NCBI RefSeq assembly: GCF_005405305.1
Contig: NZ_BJDU01000011.1
Location: 1 to 64,000, forward strand
Source: Companilactobacillus formosensis
GTDB lineage: Bacteria; Bacillota; Bacilli; Lactobacillales; Lactobacillaceae
DNA: 64,000 bases
Direction: 5' to 3'
A program made the translations under genes and the position numbers. This document shows positions 38,291-46,398 of this stretch, in pieces. The number at the start of each line of letters is the position of its first letter. Position 1 is the first letter of the stretch. The notes below the pieces were generated by a model. The model did no database searches and was not told where the DNA came from. It worked only from the letters and a program-made list of their open reading frames with translations.

Positions 38291-39376
38291 TTGAGAAGAC
38301 TAGGATTGTCACTATATCCTGAACATTCAACTTTAGAAGAGGATAAGAAATATCTCGATACTGCTAGTAAGTTAGGCTATTCAAGAATCTTTGCTTCATT
38401 ACTTGAGTTAGGTGATGACAAGGATAAGACGATCAGTCGTTTTAAAGAAACTATTGCTTATGGAAATAAACTTGGTTTTGTGACGATTGTTGATATGAAT
38501 CCTAGACTATTTAAAGCATTAGATATTAGTTACGATGACTTATCATTTTTCCATGAATTAGGAGCCTTTGGTATCCGTTTGGATGAAGGTTTCTCTGGAA
38601 TGGAAGAAGCTAAGATGACGCGTAATCCTTATGGTTTAAAAATTGAAATCAATATGAGTTCTGGTACACACTACTTAGACAATATTCTTTCCTACCATCC
38701 TAAAAAGGATAATCTACTCGGTTGTCATAACTTTTATCCTCAAAGATATACCGGTTTAGGTGAAGAGTTCTTCATTAAATGGTCGAACTTCTTTAAAGAG
38801 CGTAACATTCACTCAGCCGCTTTTGTCAGCTCGCACAATGCTACTTTTGGCCCATGGCCAGTTCAAGATGGTTTACCAACACTTGAAGATGATCGTGACT
38901 TACCAATTTCTACCCAAGTTAAACATTTATTGTTGAGCGGAGTAGTTGATGATGTCATCATTGGTAACACATACGCATCGGATGAAGAATTAAAAGAAGC
39001 TGCTGATGCTTTCTATGCACCATTCCCAGTATTGAAAGTTGACTTATCTTCTGACATTACTGATTTAGAAAAAGAAGTTATTTTAAAATCTACTCACGTT
39101 TATCGTGGTGATGCATCTGATTATTTGTTACGTAGTACAATGACTCGAGTAGTATACAAAGATGGGAATTTCCCTGCCCATGATACTCAAGACATTAAAC
39201 GCGGCGATATCATTATAGTTAATGAGGACTACGGACAATACAAAGGTGAAACGCAAATTGCACTTCGTGATATTAAGAATGACGGACGTCGCAATATTGT
39301 TGGACATTTGAATTCGAACGAGGCTTTCTTGTTGAGTTATATCGAGCCTTGGAGTAGTTTTAAATTAGCAGAATAA
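38291..39376 (+). CDS. mupG: MupG-like 6-phospho-N-acetylmuramidase (DUF871)
   Basis: A 361-residue DUF871 protein with a TIM-barrel N-terminal part (RLGLSLYPEHST, RIFASLLELG, FVTIVDMNP, GIRLDEGF) and a smaller C-terminal domain (about 240-361). MupG of Staphylococcus cleaves MurNAc-6-phosphate-GlcNAc taken up by a PTS. Start is TTG 38291, with GGAGG 8 bases upstream; the nearby ATG at 38286 is out of frame and stops. It is probably co-transcribed with the IIC. No murQ etherase is seen in the window. Function is by family; the substrate here is inferred. Confidence 0.82.
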   Translation: MRRLGLSLYPEHSTLEEDKKYLDTASKLGYSRIFASLLELGDDKDKTISRFKETIAYGNKLGFVTIVDMNPRLFKALDISYDDLSFFHELGAFGIRLDEGFSGMEEAKMTRNPYGLKIEINMSSGTHYLDNILSYHPKKDNLLGCHNFYPQRYTGLGEEFFIKWSNFFKERNIHSAAFVSSHNATFGPWPVQDGLPTLEDDRDLPISTQVKHLLLSGVVDDVIIGNTYASDEELKEAADAFYAPFPVLKVDLSSDITDLEKEVILKSTHVYRGDASDYLLRSTMTRVVYKDGNFPAHDTQDIKRGDIIIVNEDYGQYKGETQIALRDIKNDGRRNIVGHLNSNEAFLLSYIEPWSSFKLAE

Positions 39377-39384
39377 AAACAAAG

Positions 39385-39417
39385 AAATACTATTCTCAAT
39401 TGAATAGTATTTTTTTA
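39385..39417 (+). terminator. Terminator after mupG
   Basis: AAATACTATTC and GAATAGTATTT with a short loop, followed by T-run. Confidence 0.82.
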
Positions 39418-39430
39418 TAGGGAGAAAAAC

Positions 39431-40591
39431 ATGAATAAATATTTACTCAGTAAAGATAAATTTAATCAATTTTATGAATTGTACTTATATTCTTTTAATC
39501 GACCCGATTCACCACACAGAAGATCAGTCTTAAAAGAACGCTTTGATCATGCAAAAGTTTATGGAATTATGAATGAAGATAAATTAGGCAGCGGTTTATT
39601 TAGTATTCCATTCAATGTCAATTTCCATGACGTTGATTTTAAGATGAATGGTATCGGTGACGTTATGAGCGCCCCAGAATTTGGCGGTCGTGGAGGAGCC
39701 AGCTCACTAATGGAATCAGCACTTTCAGATATGTATAACGATGGTGTAACGATTTCTTACTTGGCGCCTTTTTCATACGGCTATTATCGTCAATTTGGCT
39801 TTGAACAAGTCTTTGATCACACGAAGATAACTATTAAAAATGTTGATTTACCCAGAGTAAAAAATGCTCAAGAAGGGCTAGTCAAGCGAGCTAGGATCAC
39901 CGAATTGCCATCCATGGTAAAACAATTGTATCAAGAAAAAAATCATCTTGGTGGCATGTCTCGCGCTGATTGGTGGTGGGATCATATGATTGATAAACAT
40001 CCAGAATATCAATTAGCTTTGGCTTACCAAGACAATAAATTAATAGGTTATTTAGTTTATTACACTGAAGGTATTAATTTTGTTATTCATGAATGGATTA
40101 ACAGCAATCCCTTGAGTTTACAACTATTATTAAAATTTGTTACTAAGCATCAATCTATTTTTGAAAAATTCATTTACGAATCTCCAGATGCTGATTTTAA
40201 GGCTGACTTATTAGAAGACCCCAATTCAGCTAAGTTAGAAGTTATTCCATATATGATGGCTCGAATAGTTAATTTAGAGGATTTTTTGAAACGTTATCCA
40301 ATTCAAAAGATGAATTTGGCTCGAATTAATTTTAGAGTAGAAGATTCATTGACTTGGAATGATCACATATGGTCATTAGCAGTTAATGATGGAATTGTTG
40401 ATTTGAAGGTGAATGATGAACTGAAACCAGATTTTGTGCTTACCATTCAAAACTTGACCAAAGCAATGTTTGGCTATCGTAGTCTTAAATCATTATTTAA
40501 TTACGGATTAGTCAGTGGTGATGCAGAAAAGATTGCTGACTTGTCGAATCTCTTTGTGCAAGAAAAGCCTCAATTGATTGATTACTTCTAA
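39431..40591 (+). CDS. Eis-like GNAT acetyltransferase
   Basis: A 386-residue protein with tandem GNAT folds and a C-terminal SCP2-like domain, as in the Eis family. The acetyl-CoA loop is GIGDVMSAPEFGGRGGASSLM near residue 75-95; YGYYRQFGFEQVFDH follows. The acceptor is unknown; Eis proteins acetylate amines such as aminoglycosides or lysines. It follows mupG by 54 bases but a terminator intervenes, so it is probably separate. ATG 39431 follows GGGAGA. Confidence 0.8.
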   Translation: MNKYLLSKDKFNQFYELYLYSFNRPDSPHRRSVLKERFDHAKVYGIMNEDKLGSGLFSIPFNVNFHDVDFKMNGIGDVMSAPEFGGRGGASSLMESALSDMYNDGVTISYLAPFSYGYYRQFGFEQVFDHTKITIKNVDLPRVKNAQEGLVKRARITELPSMVKQLYQEKNHLGGMSRADWWWDHMIDKHPEYQLALAYQDNKLIGYLVYYTEGINFVIHEWINSNPLSLQLLLKFVTKHQSIFEKFIYESPDADFKADLLEDPNSAKLEVIPYMMARIVNLEDFLKRYPIQKMNLARINFRVEDSLTWNDHIWSLAVNDGIVDLKVNDELKPDFVLTIQNLTKAMFGYRSLKSLFNYGLVSGDAEKIADLSNLFVQEKPQLIDYF

Positions 40592-40637
40592 GTGGTGATC
40601 AAAATATAAAAATATTTATCGCAATTACCACTTTTTG
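40590..40637 (+). terminator. Terminator after the acetyltransferase gene
   Basis: AAGTGGT at the stop codon pairs with ACCACTT 30 bases on, followed by TTTTG. The loop is long. Confidence 0.5.
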
Positions 40638-40712
40638 TAGTAATATTAGAAAGTACTAGTCTTTTTATGGATTTAATCGATGGTTTACTACAAATAGGAG
40701 GTACAAGTATAA

Positions 40713-41843
40713 TTGACTTGGCTTGTATGGCGAGTTTCACCATTTATCACTAGTATTTTCTTTATTTTGGGTGTTTTTACACTTTTTGAAGTATTAGTTG
40801 ATTGGATTAAAGTAAAGCTTCATTCAAAAGACATTAATATCAAGGATCATACGGTTGAATCTGTTGTTGGAATTATTTACATGCTGATTTTTTCTTTTGG
40901 AATGCAATATTCTATTTTGGGACAGTCGTATTCTTGGGAATTTATGAATTTTCAGTTGATAGCGATAGTGTTTTGTGCGTATTTTTTGAATATTCGCATC
41001 CCATATTATTTTCTTTTACCGATTGTTTTACTATTTATGATCTATAATTCTTCAGTCGGATACTGGGAATCATGGTGTCACGCAATTACGTTAATAATAT
41101 TTTATGTAACGATGAATAAAGGATATTTATGGTCACAAAAACTTAAATCGCCTTTATTCTTTTATTTAGGTGCAGGGATATTCTTTGGGGCATTATTATG
41201 GTATTTCATGAAATTAAAATTTGACTTATCTTGGACTACGTATGTTCAGGAATTATCATATTTAGTAATTTTTGAATTATTATTGTATTCCTATGTCAGA
41301 ATGCTCTTTAGAGATGATCGACTCAAAGCTCGCTTAGCTGAAGTAGCTAGTCATGATGCATTGACAAAAGCTTTGAACTATTCAGCCTACGAAACAGAAG
41401 TTAAATATTTATTTAAAAACAGCAAAGATAACAATTTAAGTTTTTCTATGGTCATGTTCGATATCGATCATTTTAAACGAGTAAACGATACTTATGGACA
41501 CCTAGCGGGTGATCGAGTTTTACAGCACACCGTTGACGTTGTGCAAACGGTTTTGAATGCTAATGATTCTTCAGTGAAACTCTACCGAACTGGTGGAGAA
41601 GAATTTAATATTCTATTTCCTAATTATGATCTTAAGGGAACGCAAGTAATTGTTGAAGAAATATTTACCGCTTTAAATCATTTAAAAGTTGAGACAGATG
41701 AAAAAAAGATTGAAATTTCTGTTTCGATGGGAGTTTCTCAAATTTCAAACAAAGATGTTACACCAAATGATTTTTATAAGCGCGTTGATAATAATCTTTA
41801 TTATTCTAAGAAGCACGGCCGTATGCAAATTACGACCATTTAA
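40713..41843 (+). CDS. Membrane diguanylate cyclase (GGDEF), copy 1
   Basis: A 376-residue protein with six or so N-terminal membrane segments (to about residue 205) and a C-terminal GGDEF domain. The active site reads RTGGEEFN and the substrate-binding motif FDIDHFKRVNDTYGHLAGD is intact, so cyclic di-GMP synthesis is plausible. The product-inhibition RxxD site expected five residues before GGEEF is absent (DSSV there). Start is TTG 40713, about 11 bases after AGGAGG; the paralogue starts at the same residue with ATG. Confidence 0.85.
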   Translation: MTWLVWRVSPFITSIFFILGVFTLFEVLVDWIKVKLHSKDINIKDHTVESVVGIIYMLIFSFGMQYSILGQSYSWEFMNFQLIAIVFCAYFLNIRIPYYFLLPIVLLFMIYNSSVGYWESWCHAITLIIFYVTMNKGYLWSQKLKSPLFFYLGAGIFFGALLWYFMKLKFDLSWTTYVQELSYLVIFELLLYSYVRMLFRDDRLKARLAEVASHDALTKALNYSAYETEVKYLFKNSKDNNLSFSMVMFDIDHFKRVNDTYGHLAGDRVLQHTVDVVQTVLNANDSSVKLYRTGGEEFNILFPNYDLKGTQVIVEEIFTALNHLKVETDEKKIEISVSMGVSQISNKDVTPNDFYKRVDNNLYYSKKHGRMQITTI

Positions 41844-41844
41844 A

Positions 41845-41877
41845 GGGAGCATCTTATAATTGATGTTCTCTTTTTTT
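41845..41877 (+). terminator. Terminator between the two GGDEF genes
   Basis: GGGAGCATC pairs with GATGTTCTC (with G-U pairs) and leads into T7. Confidence 0.75.
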
Positions 41878-41982
41878 AATGTAAAAAAGATATTAAAAAT
41901 AAGACTTTTTATAATAAAATAAATATAAAATTGTAGTAGAATAAGGCTAGTGAGTTAATACCTGAGATGGGAGGGATGATTA

Positions 41983-43113
41983 ATGACTTGGTCTGTTTGG
42001 CAAGTAACGCCAGTAGTAACGAGTGTCTTTTTCATTTTGGGCGTTTTTACGTTATACGTAGTTTTAGTCGATTGGCTGAAATCTAAAATACGTTTAAAAT
42101 ATCCGAAAATCAAAGAACATACGATTGAATCATGGTTCGGCGTAATCTATATTTTGATTTTTGTTTATAGTTTACAAATAGGTATTGCTGGACAAGATAA
42201 TTCTTGGCTATTTATGAACTTCCAATTGATTGCGGTTATCTTTTGTGCCTACTTTTTGGCTATTCATATTCCATTTAAAGCTTTTCTACCAATTGTAGTA
42301 TTGTTCATGTGGATCAATTCATCACTAACTTATTGGGAATCGTGGACTTATTCTTTGATAATTATTTTATTCTATTGGTGTATGAATTATGTTTATAAGT
42401 GGTCACAAAAACATAAATATATTTTTGCAATTTATTTTATTACAGGAACCTTTTTTGGATTAATATTGTGGTTTTTAGTTAAAATTAAGTTCTCATTATC
42501 ATGGTATATTTATTTTCAAGAAATTAGCTATTTCTTAGTATTTCAAGCGTTATTGTACAGTTATATTAGAATGTTGAATAAGAATCAACGTTTGGAGAAT
42601 AATTTAGCCCGCTCCGCTCATCACGATGCTTTGACGCAAGCCAAAAATTATGCAGCTTATATGACGGAAGTCAGTGATCTGTTCCAAAATAGTCATAAAA
42701 ATAAATTGCATTTATCAATGATGATGTTTGATATTGATCATTTTAAGCGAATCAATGATACATATGGACATTTAGCAGGGGACAAAGTTTTGCAGCACGT
42801 AGTGGATGTTGTTCAAACTGTAATAGATGAAAATGATTCAAGAATCAAATTGTATCGGACCGGTGGAGAAGAATTCAACGTCTTGTTTCCTAGTTATGAT
42901 TTAAATGAGACTCAAAAAGTTGTTCCTCAAATCTTTAGTGCTCTGAATCACTTAGGAATTGACTTCAATGGTCAGCACATTAATATTTCCGTTTCGATAG
43001 GTGTTTCTGAAGTATCTAAAAAAGATAATGATCCTAATGATTTTTACAAACGGGTCGATGCTAATTTGTATCATTCGAAGGATAATGGTCGAATGCAAAT
43101 AACTGCAAAATAG
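41983..43113 (+). CDS. Membrane diguanylate cyclase (GGDEF), copy 2
   Basis: A 376-residue paralogue of the preceding gene, the same length and colinear throughout (MTWSVWQVTP versus MTWLVWRVSP). The membrane part is more diverged than the GGDEF domain, which keeps RTGGEEFN and FDIDHFKRINDTYGHLAGD. The RxxD inhibitory site is again absent (DSRI). ATG 41983 follows GGGAGGGA. A tandem duplication with separate transcription is likely. No EAL or PilZ partner is present in the window. Confidence 0.87.
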   Translation: MTWSVWQVTPVVTSVFFILGVFTLYVVLVDWLKSKIRLKYPKIKEHTIESWFGVIYILIFVYSLQIGIAGQDNSWLFMNFQLIAVIFCAYFLAIHIPFKAFLPIVVLFMWINSSLTYWESWTYSLIIILFYWCMNYVYKWSQKHKYIFAIYFITGTFFGLILWFLVKIKFSLSWYIYFQEISYFLVFQALLYSYIRMLNKNQRLENNLARSAHHDALTQAKNYAAYMTEVSDLFQNSHKNKLHLSMMMFDIDHFKRINDTYGHLAGDKVLQHVVDVVQTVIDENDSRIKLYRTGGEEFNVLFPSYDLNETQKVVPQIFSALNHLGIDFNGQHINISVSIGVSEVSKKDNDPNDFYKRVDANLYHSKDNGRMQITAK

Positions 43114-43190
43114 AAGAGGGAATCTTCTAAGTTAGATTAGGATTCCGTCCTTCATAGTGATGCTATATTTTTTTATGATCAAACAAATAA

Positions 43191-43248
43191 GCATCTATTC
43201 AGATAATTACAGCCGGTAAATTGACCATATCTGAATAGATGCTTTTTA
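43191..43248 (+). terminator. Terminator with the dispersed GCATCTATTCAGAT repeat
   Basis: GCATCTATTCAGAT pairs perfectly with ATCTGAATAGATGC across a 24-base loop, followed by T5. The arm is shared with the terminator at 32012-32064. Confidence 0.65.
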
Positions 43249-43256
43249 ATTTTGAT

Positions 43257-43346
43257 TTACTTGAAATAAATGTCGTTATTCAGTGTAGCAGCTTTGTAGA
43301 TGATCAGTAAAGCAGAACTAACGATGACATTTAACGGTAAACTAAC
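43257..43346 (-). pseudogene. Possible C-terminal remnant of a membrane protein gene
   Basis: The minus strand carries 29 open codons ending in TAA, with a hydrophobic run (NVIVSSALLIIYKAA) and a polar tail, as in the end of a multi-pass transporter. There is no start codon and a stop lies directly upstream in frame. It lies between the GGDEF genes and the permease operon. This may be a decayed gene end or chance. Confidence 0.25.
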
Positions 43347-43375
43347 TTAAGAAGGAACCATAAAGATTTCCTTTT

Positions 43376-44716
43376 CTAAGCAGTTTTTACTTCTGGACTA
43401 CTCTTAGGCATGACCAAATTTAAGATGATAGCAGCAATAGCAGCCACGGCAATTGGAGAACCTAATAAGTATTGTAAAATTTGAGGTGCATTCTTAGTAA
43501 CGCTTGCAGGTAAAAGAACCAAAGCTAATGTTAGAACAATTGGGATACCGATAATATAAAGGTCACGATCAGTTGTCTCTAATCCGCGAATGACATTAAG
43601 ACCGTTTAACATAATAGTAACGGTGATGATTGCAAAGACTCCACCAATTACTGGTGCAGGAATAGCAGCTAGAAAAGCGGATAACTTACTGAAAAATCCT
43701 AAAATTGAGAACCAAATACCGGCGAATAAGAAGACACGTTTACTAGCAACACCAGTAATAGAAATGACACCGGCGTTTGTAGAATAACCAGTAACTGGAG
43801 TAGTTCCTAATAGGGAAGCTACCATACAGCTAAGTCCTTCACCAATGATTCCTCGATTCCACTGTTTATCAGTAATTTCATGATTTGTAACGGCACCCAT
43901 AGCGAACCAAGTACCAGTAGTTTCAGTCGTTATAACGGCATAAATGATGATGAAAGTAATGATTGCTGATGGACTAAAATTGATACCCCAGTGGAAAATA
44001 GTTCTTTCTGGAAAACCGAACCAAGCGGCTTCATTGACTTCTTTCCAATTGAACATGCCCATCATAGTTGAAACAATCGTACCTACACCTAGTGCTAAAA
44101 TAATTGAACTAGTTCTGAAAAAGCGACGAACTTTTTTGAATTTCAAACTGATACCGACAGAAATTAACAAGGTTAGAGCGGTAACTGAAGCTAAGATGAT
44201 GTTGTTATTAACATTGCCGCCAGCATTAAAAATATTGTCATTCAATGCTGTAGGGATCAATGATAATCCAACACAAGTAATGATAGTTCCACCGACTAAA
44301 GCAGGGACTAAACGGTTAATTATTTTCTGGAAGATTCCAGTTGCACCCAGGATAATCAAAATAATTGAACCAATTAGAGTAGCTCCAATCAAAGTGCCCA
44401 TCCCATTACCTTTTAGACCACCAGATGCTAAAACAACACCGGCAGCAGCTCCTAATGGAACGAAGGAAGGACCTTGAGAAACAGGCATCTTCATGAAGAC
44501 AAAAGTTTGTAAAATTGTACCGATTCCGGCAGCTAAAAATGTTGATTGCAACAAGCCCATTTGGTCACCCAAACCCATTGCCATCATACCGGCCAAAACA
44601 ATTGGTGGAACATAAATATCCATTGCTAAGACGTGTTGTAATCCTAAGAAACCAGCTTCTCCCATGCCGATTTTGTCGTCAGGACCAACGAGTAAATTAC
44701 TCTTATTATTATCCAT
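43376..44716 (-). CDS. NCS2 nucleobase permease
   Basis: A 446-residue membrane protein (about 14 segments) of the nucleobase:cation symporter-2 family (uracil/xanthine/guanine permeases). The motifs GFLGLQHVLAMDIYVPPI at the start and TGVFAI-like GGVFAIITVTIMLNGL near the end fit. It follows guanine deaminase with a one-base TAATG overlap, so purine transport, probably guanine or xanthine, is likely. Substrate is inferred from context. Confidence 0.88.
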   Translation of the reverse strand: MDNNKSNLLVGPDDKIGMGEAGFLGLQHVLAMDIYVPPIVLAGMMAMGLGDQMGLLQSTFLAAGIGTILQTFVFMKMPVSQGPSFVPLGAAAGVVLASGGLKGNGMGTLIGATLIGSIILIILGATGIFQKIINRLVPALVGGTIITCVGLSLIPTALNDNIFNAGGNVNNNIILASVTALTLLISVGISLKFKKVRRFFRTSSIILALGVGTIVSTMMGMFNWKEVNEAAWFGFPERTIFHWGINFSPSAIITFIIIYAVITTETTGTWFAMGAVTNHEITDKQWNRGIIGEGLSCMVASLLGTTPVTGYSTNAGVISITGVASKRVFLFAGIWFSILGFFSKLSAFLAAIPAPVIGGVFAIITVTIMLNGLNVIRGLETTDRDLYIIGIPIVLTLALVLLPASVTKNAPQILQYLLGSPIAVAAIAAIILNLVMPKSSPEVKTA

Positions 44717-46044
44717 TATTCTTCTCCTAAGTTGTCATGTACTAGTTTTCCAGATACATAAACTTGTTTGATATTTTCTTTATTCGTATGGTAAATCAGT
44801 CTTTCAAATATTTCTTGTGGTTCATTAGATGAAATGTTGAAATATTGATCTTGAACAATTTGTAAATCAGCTTTAAAGCCAGATTTAATTTGTCCTGATT
44901 TAATGTGTAAAGCATTTGCTCCACCAACAGTGGCTAGATAAAAAGCATTTGCGGCTGAAATACGTGCGTTTTCATGTCCTTGTTCAGTTAAAATTTGTGA
45001 AGACATGATACTTTGTTGCATATTGCGATAAAGACTAGGAGAGAAACCTCCGGAGATATCGGTACCTAAACCGATTTTAACGTTTTTTTGATGAGCGTCT
45101 TGGACTCGCATAACGGAGTTGCCAAAATAAATATTAGAGATTGGACAATGTGCGATAGCTGTTTTGCGACTACTAAAAGTATTTAAATCTTGATCACTTA
45201 GTTGAGTGCCATGTGCCATAACTGATTTATCAGTCAATAATCCAAATTTGTCTAAAACTTCAGTATCCCTCAAATGATAGTGTTCTAAAGCGTAGTGATC
45301 TTCCCAAATACTTTCGCTGCAGTGCGACTGAATTGGTAAATCATATTTCTTTGCTAATTGCCCAAGTCCTTGTAGAGTTTCTTCGGTACAACTAGGAACA
45401 AATCTTGGCGTTATAACGGGTGTTATCTCAGCACTGGTTTGTTTTTGCATTTCGAACATTTTCTGGATAAATGTTTCAGTTTGTTCTAAGGCAACTTGAG
45501 AATTTAGGTCACGGTAATAATCTGGCGTTTGATCAGGATTGTCCATCGCAACTTTTCCGATAAAAGCTCTTTGACCAAGTTTTGCACAGATTTTAGCAAG
45601 AATCAGATTAGCATCATTATGAATCGAACCGAAAAACAATCCGGTCGTCGTTCCATTTGCTAAAAGTTCTTTAATTAGACTGTAGTAAACTTTTTCGGCA
45701 TATTTCTTATCTTTGAACTTAGCTTCCAGTGGGAAGGTGTAAGAATTTAGCCATTCATTCAATGGTTTATCCAAAGCTAAACCAGATTGAGGCCATTGTG
45801 GCGCATGAATATGTAAATCAGTGAATCCTGGTAGAATGTAACTACCGTTTGCAACTCGATGATAAGAACCATTTTGTTGAGCAGCTTGTTTAACAGACTG
45901 ATAATCGCTATCAGTAGCGGATATAACTCGGTCAATAATTCCTGACTGATCTACACATATAAGTACTTCTGGTGTAAAATCCGCCTTGTCAAACGAAACT
46001 GAAGAAATAATAGTTCCCTCAATAACTATTTGATAGGTGATAAT
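44716..46044 (-). CDS. guaD: Guanine deaminase with an inferred ATT start
   Basis: A protein of about 442 residues of the amidohydrolase superfamily that converts guanine to xanthine and ammonia. The first ATG/GTG/TTG in frame is TTG 45774, but that would remove PGFTDLHIHAPQ, whose HxH binds zinc. The frame stays open upstream to a TAG at 46045-46047, and ATT at 46042-46044 lies 6 bases after GGAAG in AAGGAAGTG. Further metal and catalytic residues are in SHCSES, MAHGTQ and GTDISGG. Length from ATT is normal. The gene is the first of an operon with the NCS2 permease. Confidence 0.85.
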   Translation of the reverse strand: MITYQIVIEGTIISSVSFDKADFTPEVLICVDQSGIIDRVISATDSDYQSVKQAAQQNGSYHRVANGSYILPGFTDLHIHAPQWPQSGLALDKPLNEWLNSYTFPLEAKFKDKKYAEKVYYSLIKELLANGTTTGLFFGSIHNDANLILAKICAKLGQRAFIGKVAMDNPDQTPDYYRDLNSQVALEQTETFIQKMFEMQKQTSAEITPVITPRFVPSCTEETLQGLGQLAKKYDLPIQSHCSESIWEDHYALEHYHLRDTEVLDKFGLLTDKSVMAHGTQLSDQDLNTFSSRKTAIAHCPISNIYFGNSVMRVQDAHQKNVKIGLGTDISGGFSPSLYRNMQQSIMSSQILTEQGHENARISAANAFYLATVGGANALHIKSGQIKSGFKADLQIVQDQYFNISSNEPQEIFERLIYHTNKENIKQVYVSGKLVHDNLGEE

Positions 46045-46108
46045 CTAACACTTCCTTAAATTTTATATACGTAAGAATAACATGAATGATTATGTAAATA
46101 AATAGTAA

Positions 46109-46121
46109 ATAGTTCGTATTT
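46109..46121 (-). promoter_or_regulatory. Candidate PurR box
   Basis: AAATACGAACTAT matches 12 of 13 positions of the PurBox. A second box is usually present; I do not see one at the expected spacing. Confidence 0.3.
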
Positions 46122-46337
46122 TGGATGCAAGATAAATAAAAGTGTGAAATATTAAGTTTTATCGTTATGAAAATGCTAATAATATATATGTTGAATACGA
46201 TTACAAATACTGATATAAATAAATTTACTTTCTTTTAAAAAACTGTTTAAACCGTTATAGACAAACGAAATTATTTTTTTGAAAAAAATTTGACCGATAT
46301 GGTGTTGAAAAAGGTTGAAGGTTATAAAAATAATGAC

Positions 46338-46367
46338 TTGTCAGATAAAAATTATCTAACGTATACT
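46338..46367 (+). promoter_or_regulatory. Promoter of the PTS IIC gene
   Basis: TTGTCA (46338-46343), 18 bases, TATACT (46362-46367). Confidence 0.55.
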
Positions 46368-46398
46368 TTTATCAGGGATTATATGGGGGAGTATATTT

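Larger units (their letters stand above)
46045..46398. other. AT-rich intergenic region between guaD and the PTS IIC gene
   Basis: 354 bases with no gene. On the guaD side AAATACGAACTAT (minus strand, 46109-46121) differs by one base from the PurR PurBox consensus AWWWCCGAACWWT. On the IIC side lies a promoter (46338-46367) with a small AGATAA/TTATCT inverted repeat in its spacer. The middle part is AT-rich with no recognised structure. Confidence 0.5.

Noticed and set aside
43944-44477. A 177-codon plus-strand frame
   Set aside because: It is the antisense shadow of the NCS2 permease, with composition typical of a reversed membrane-protein gene.
44716-45774. A 352-residue guanine deaminase starting at TTG 45774, implying an N-terminal truncation
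   Set aside because: The frame stays open upstream and encodes the expected N-terminal domain with the HIH zinc motif, so an ATT start gives a full-length enzyme.
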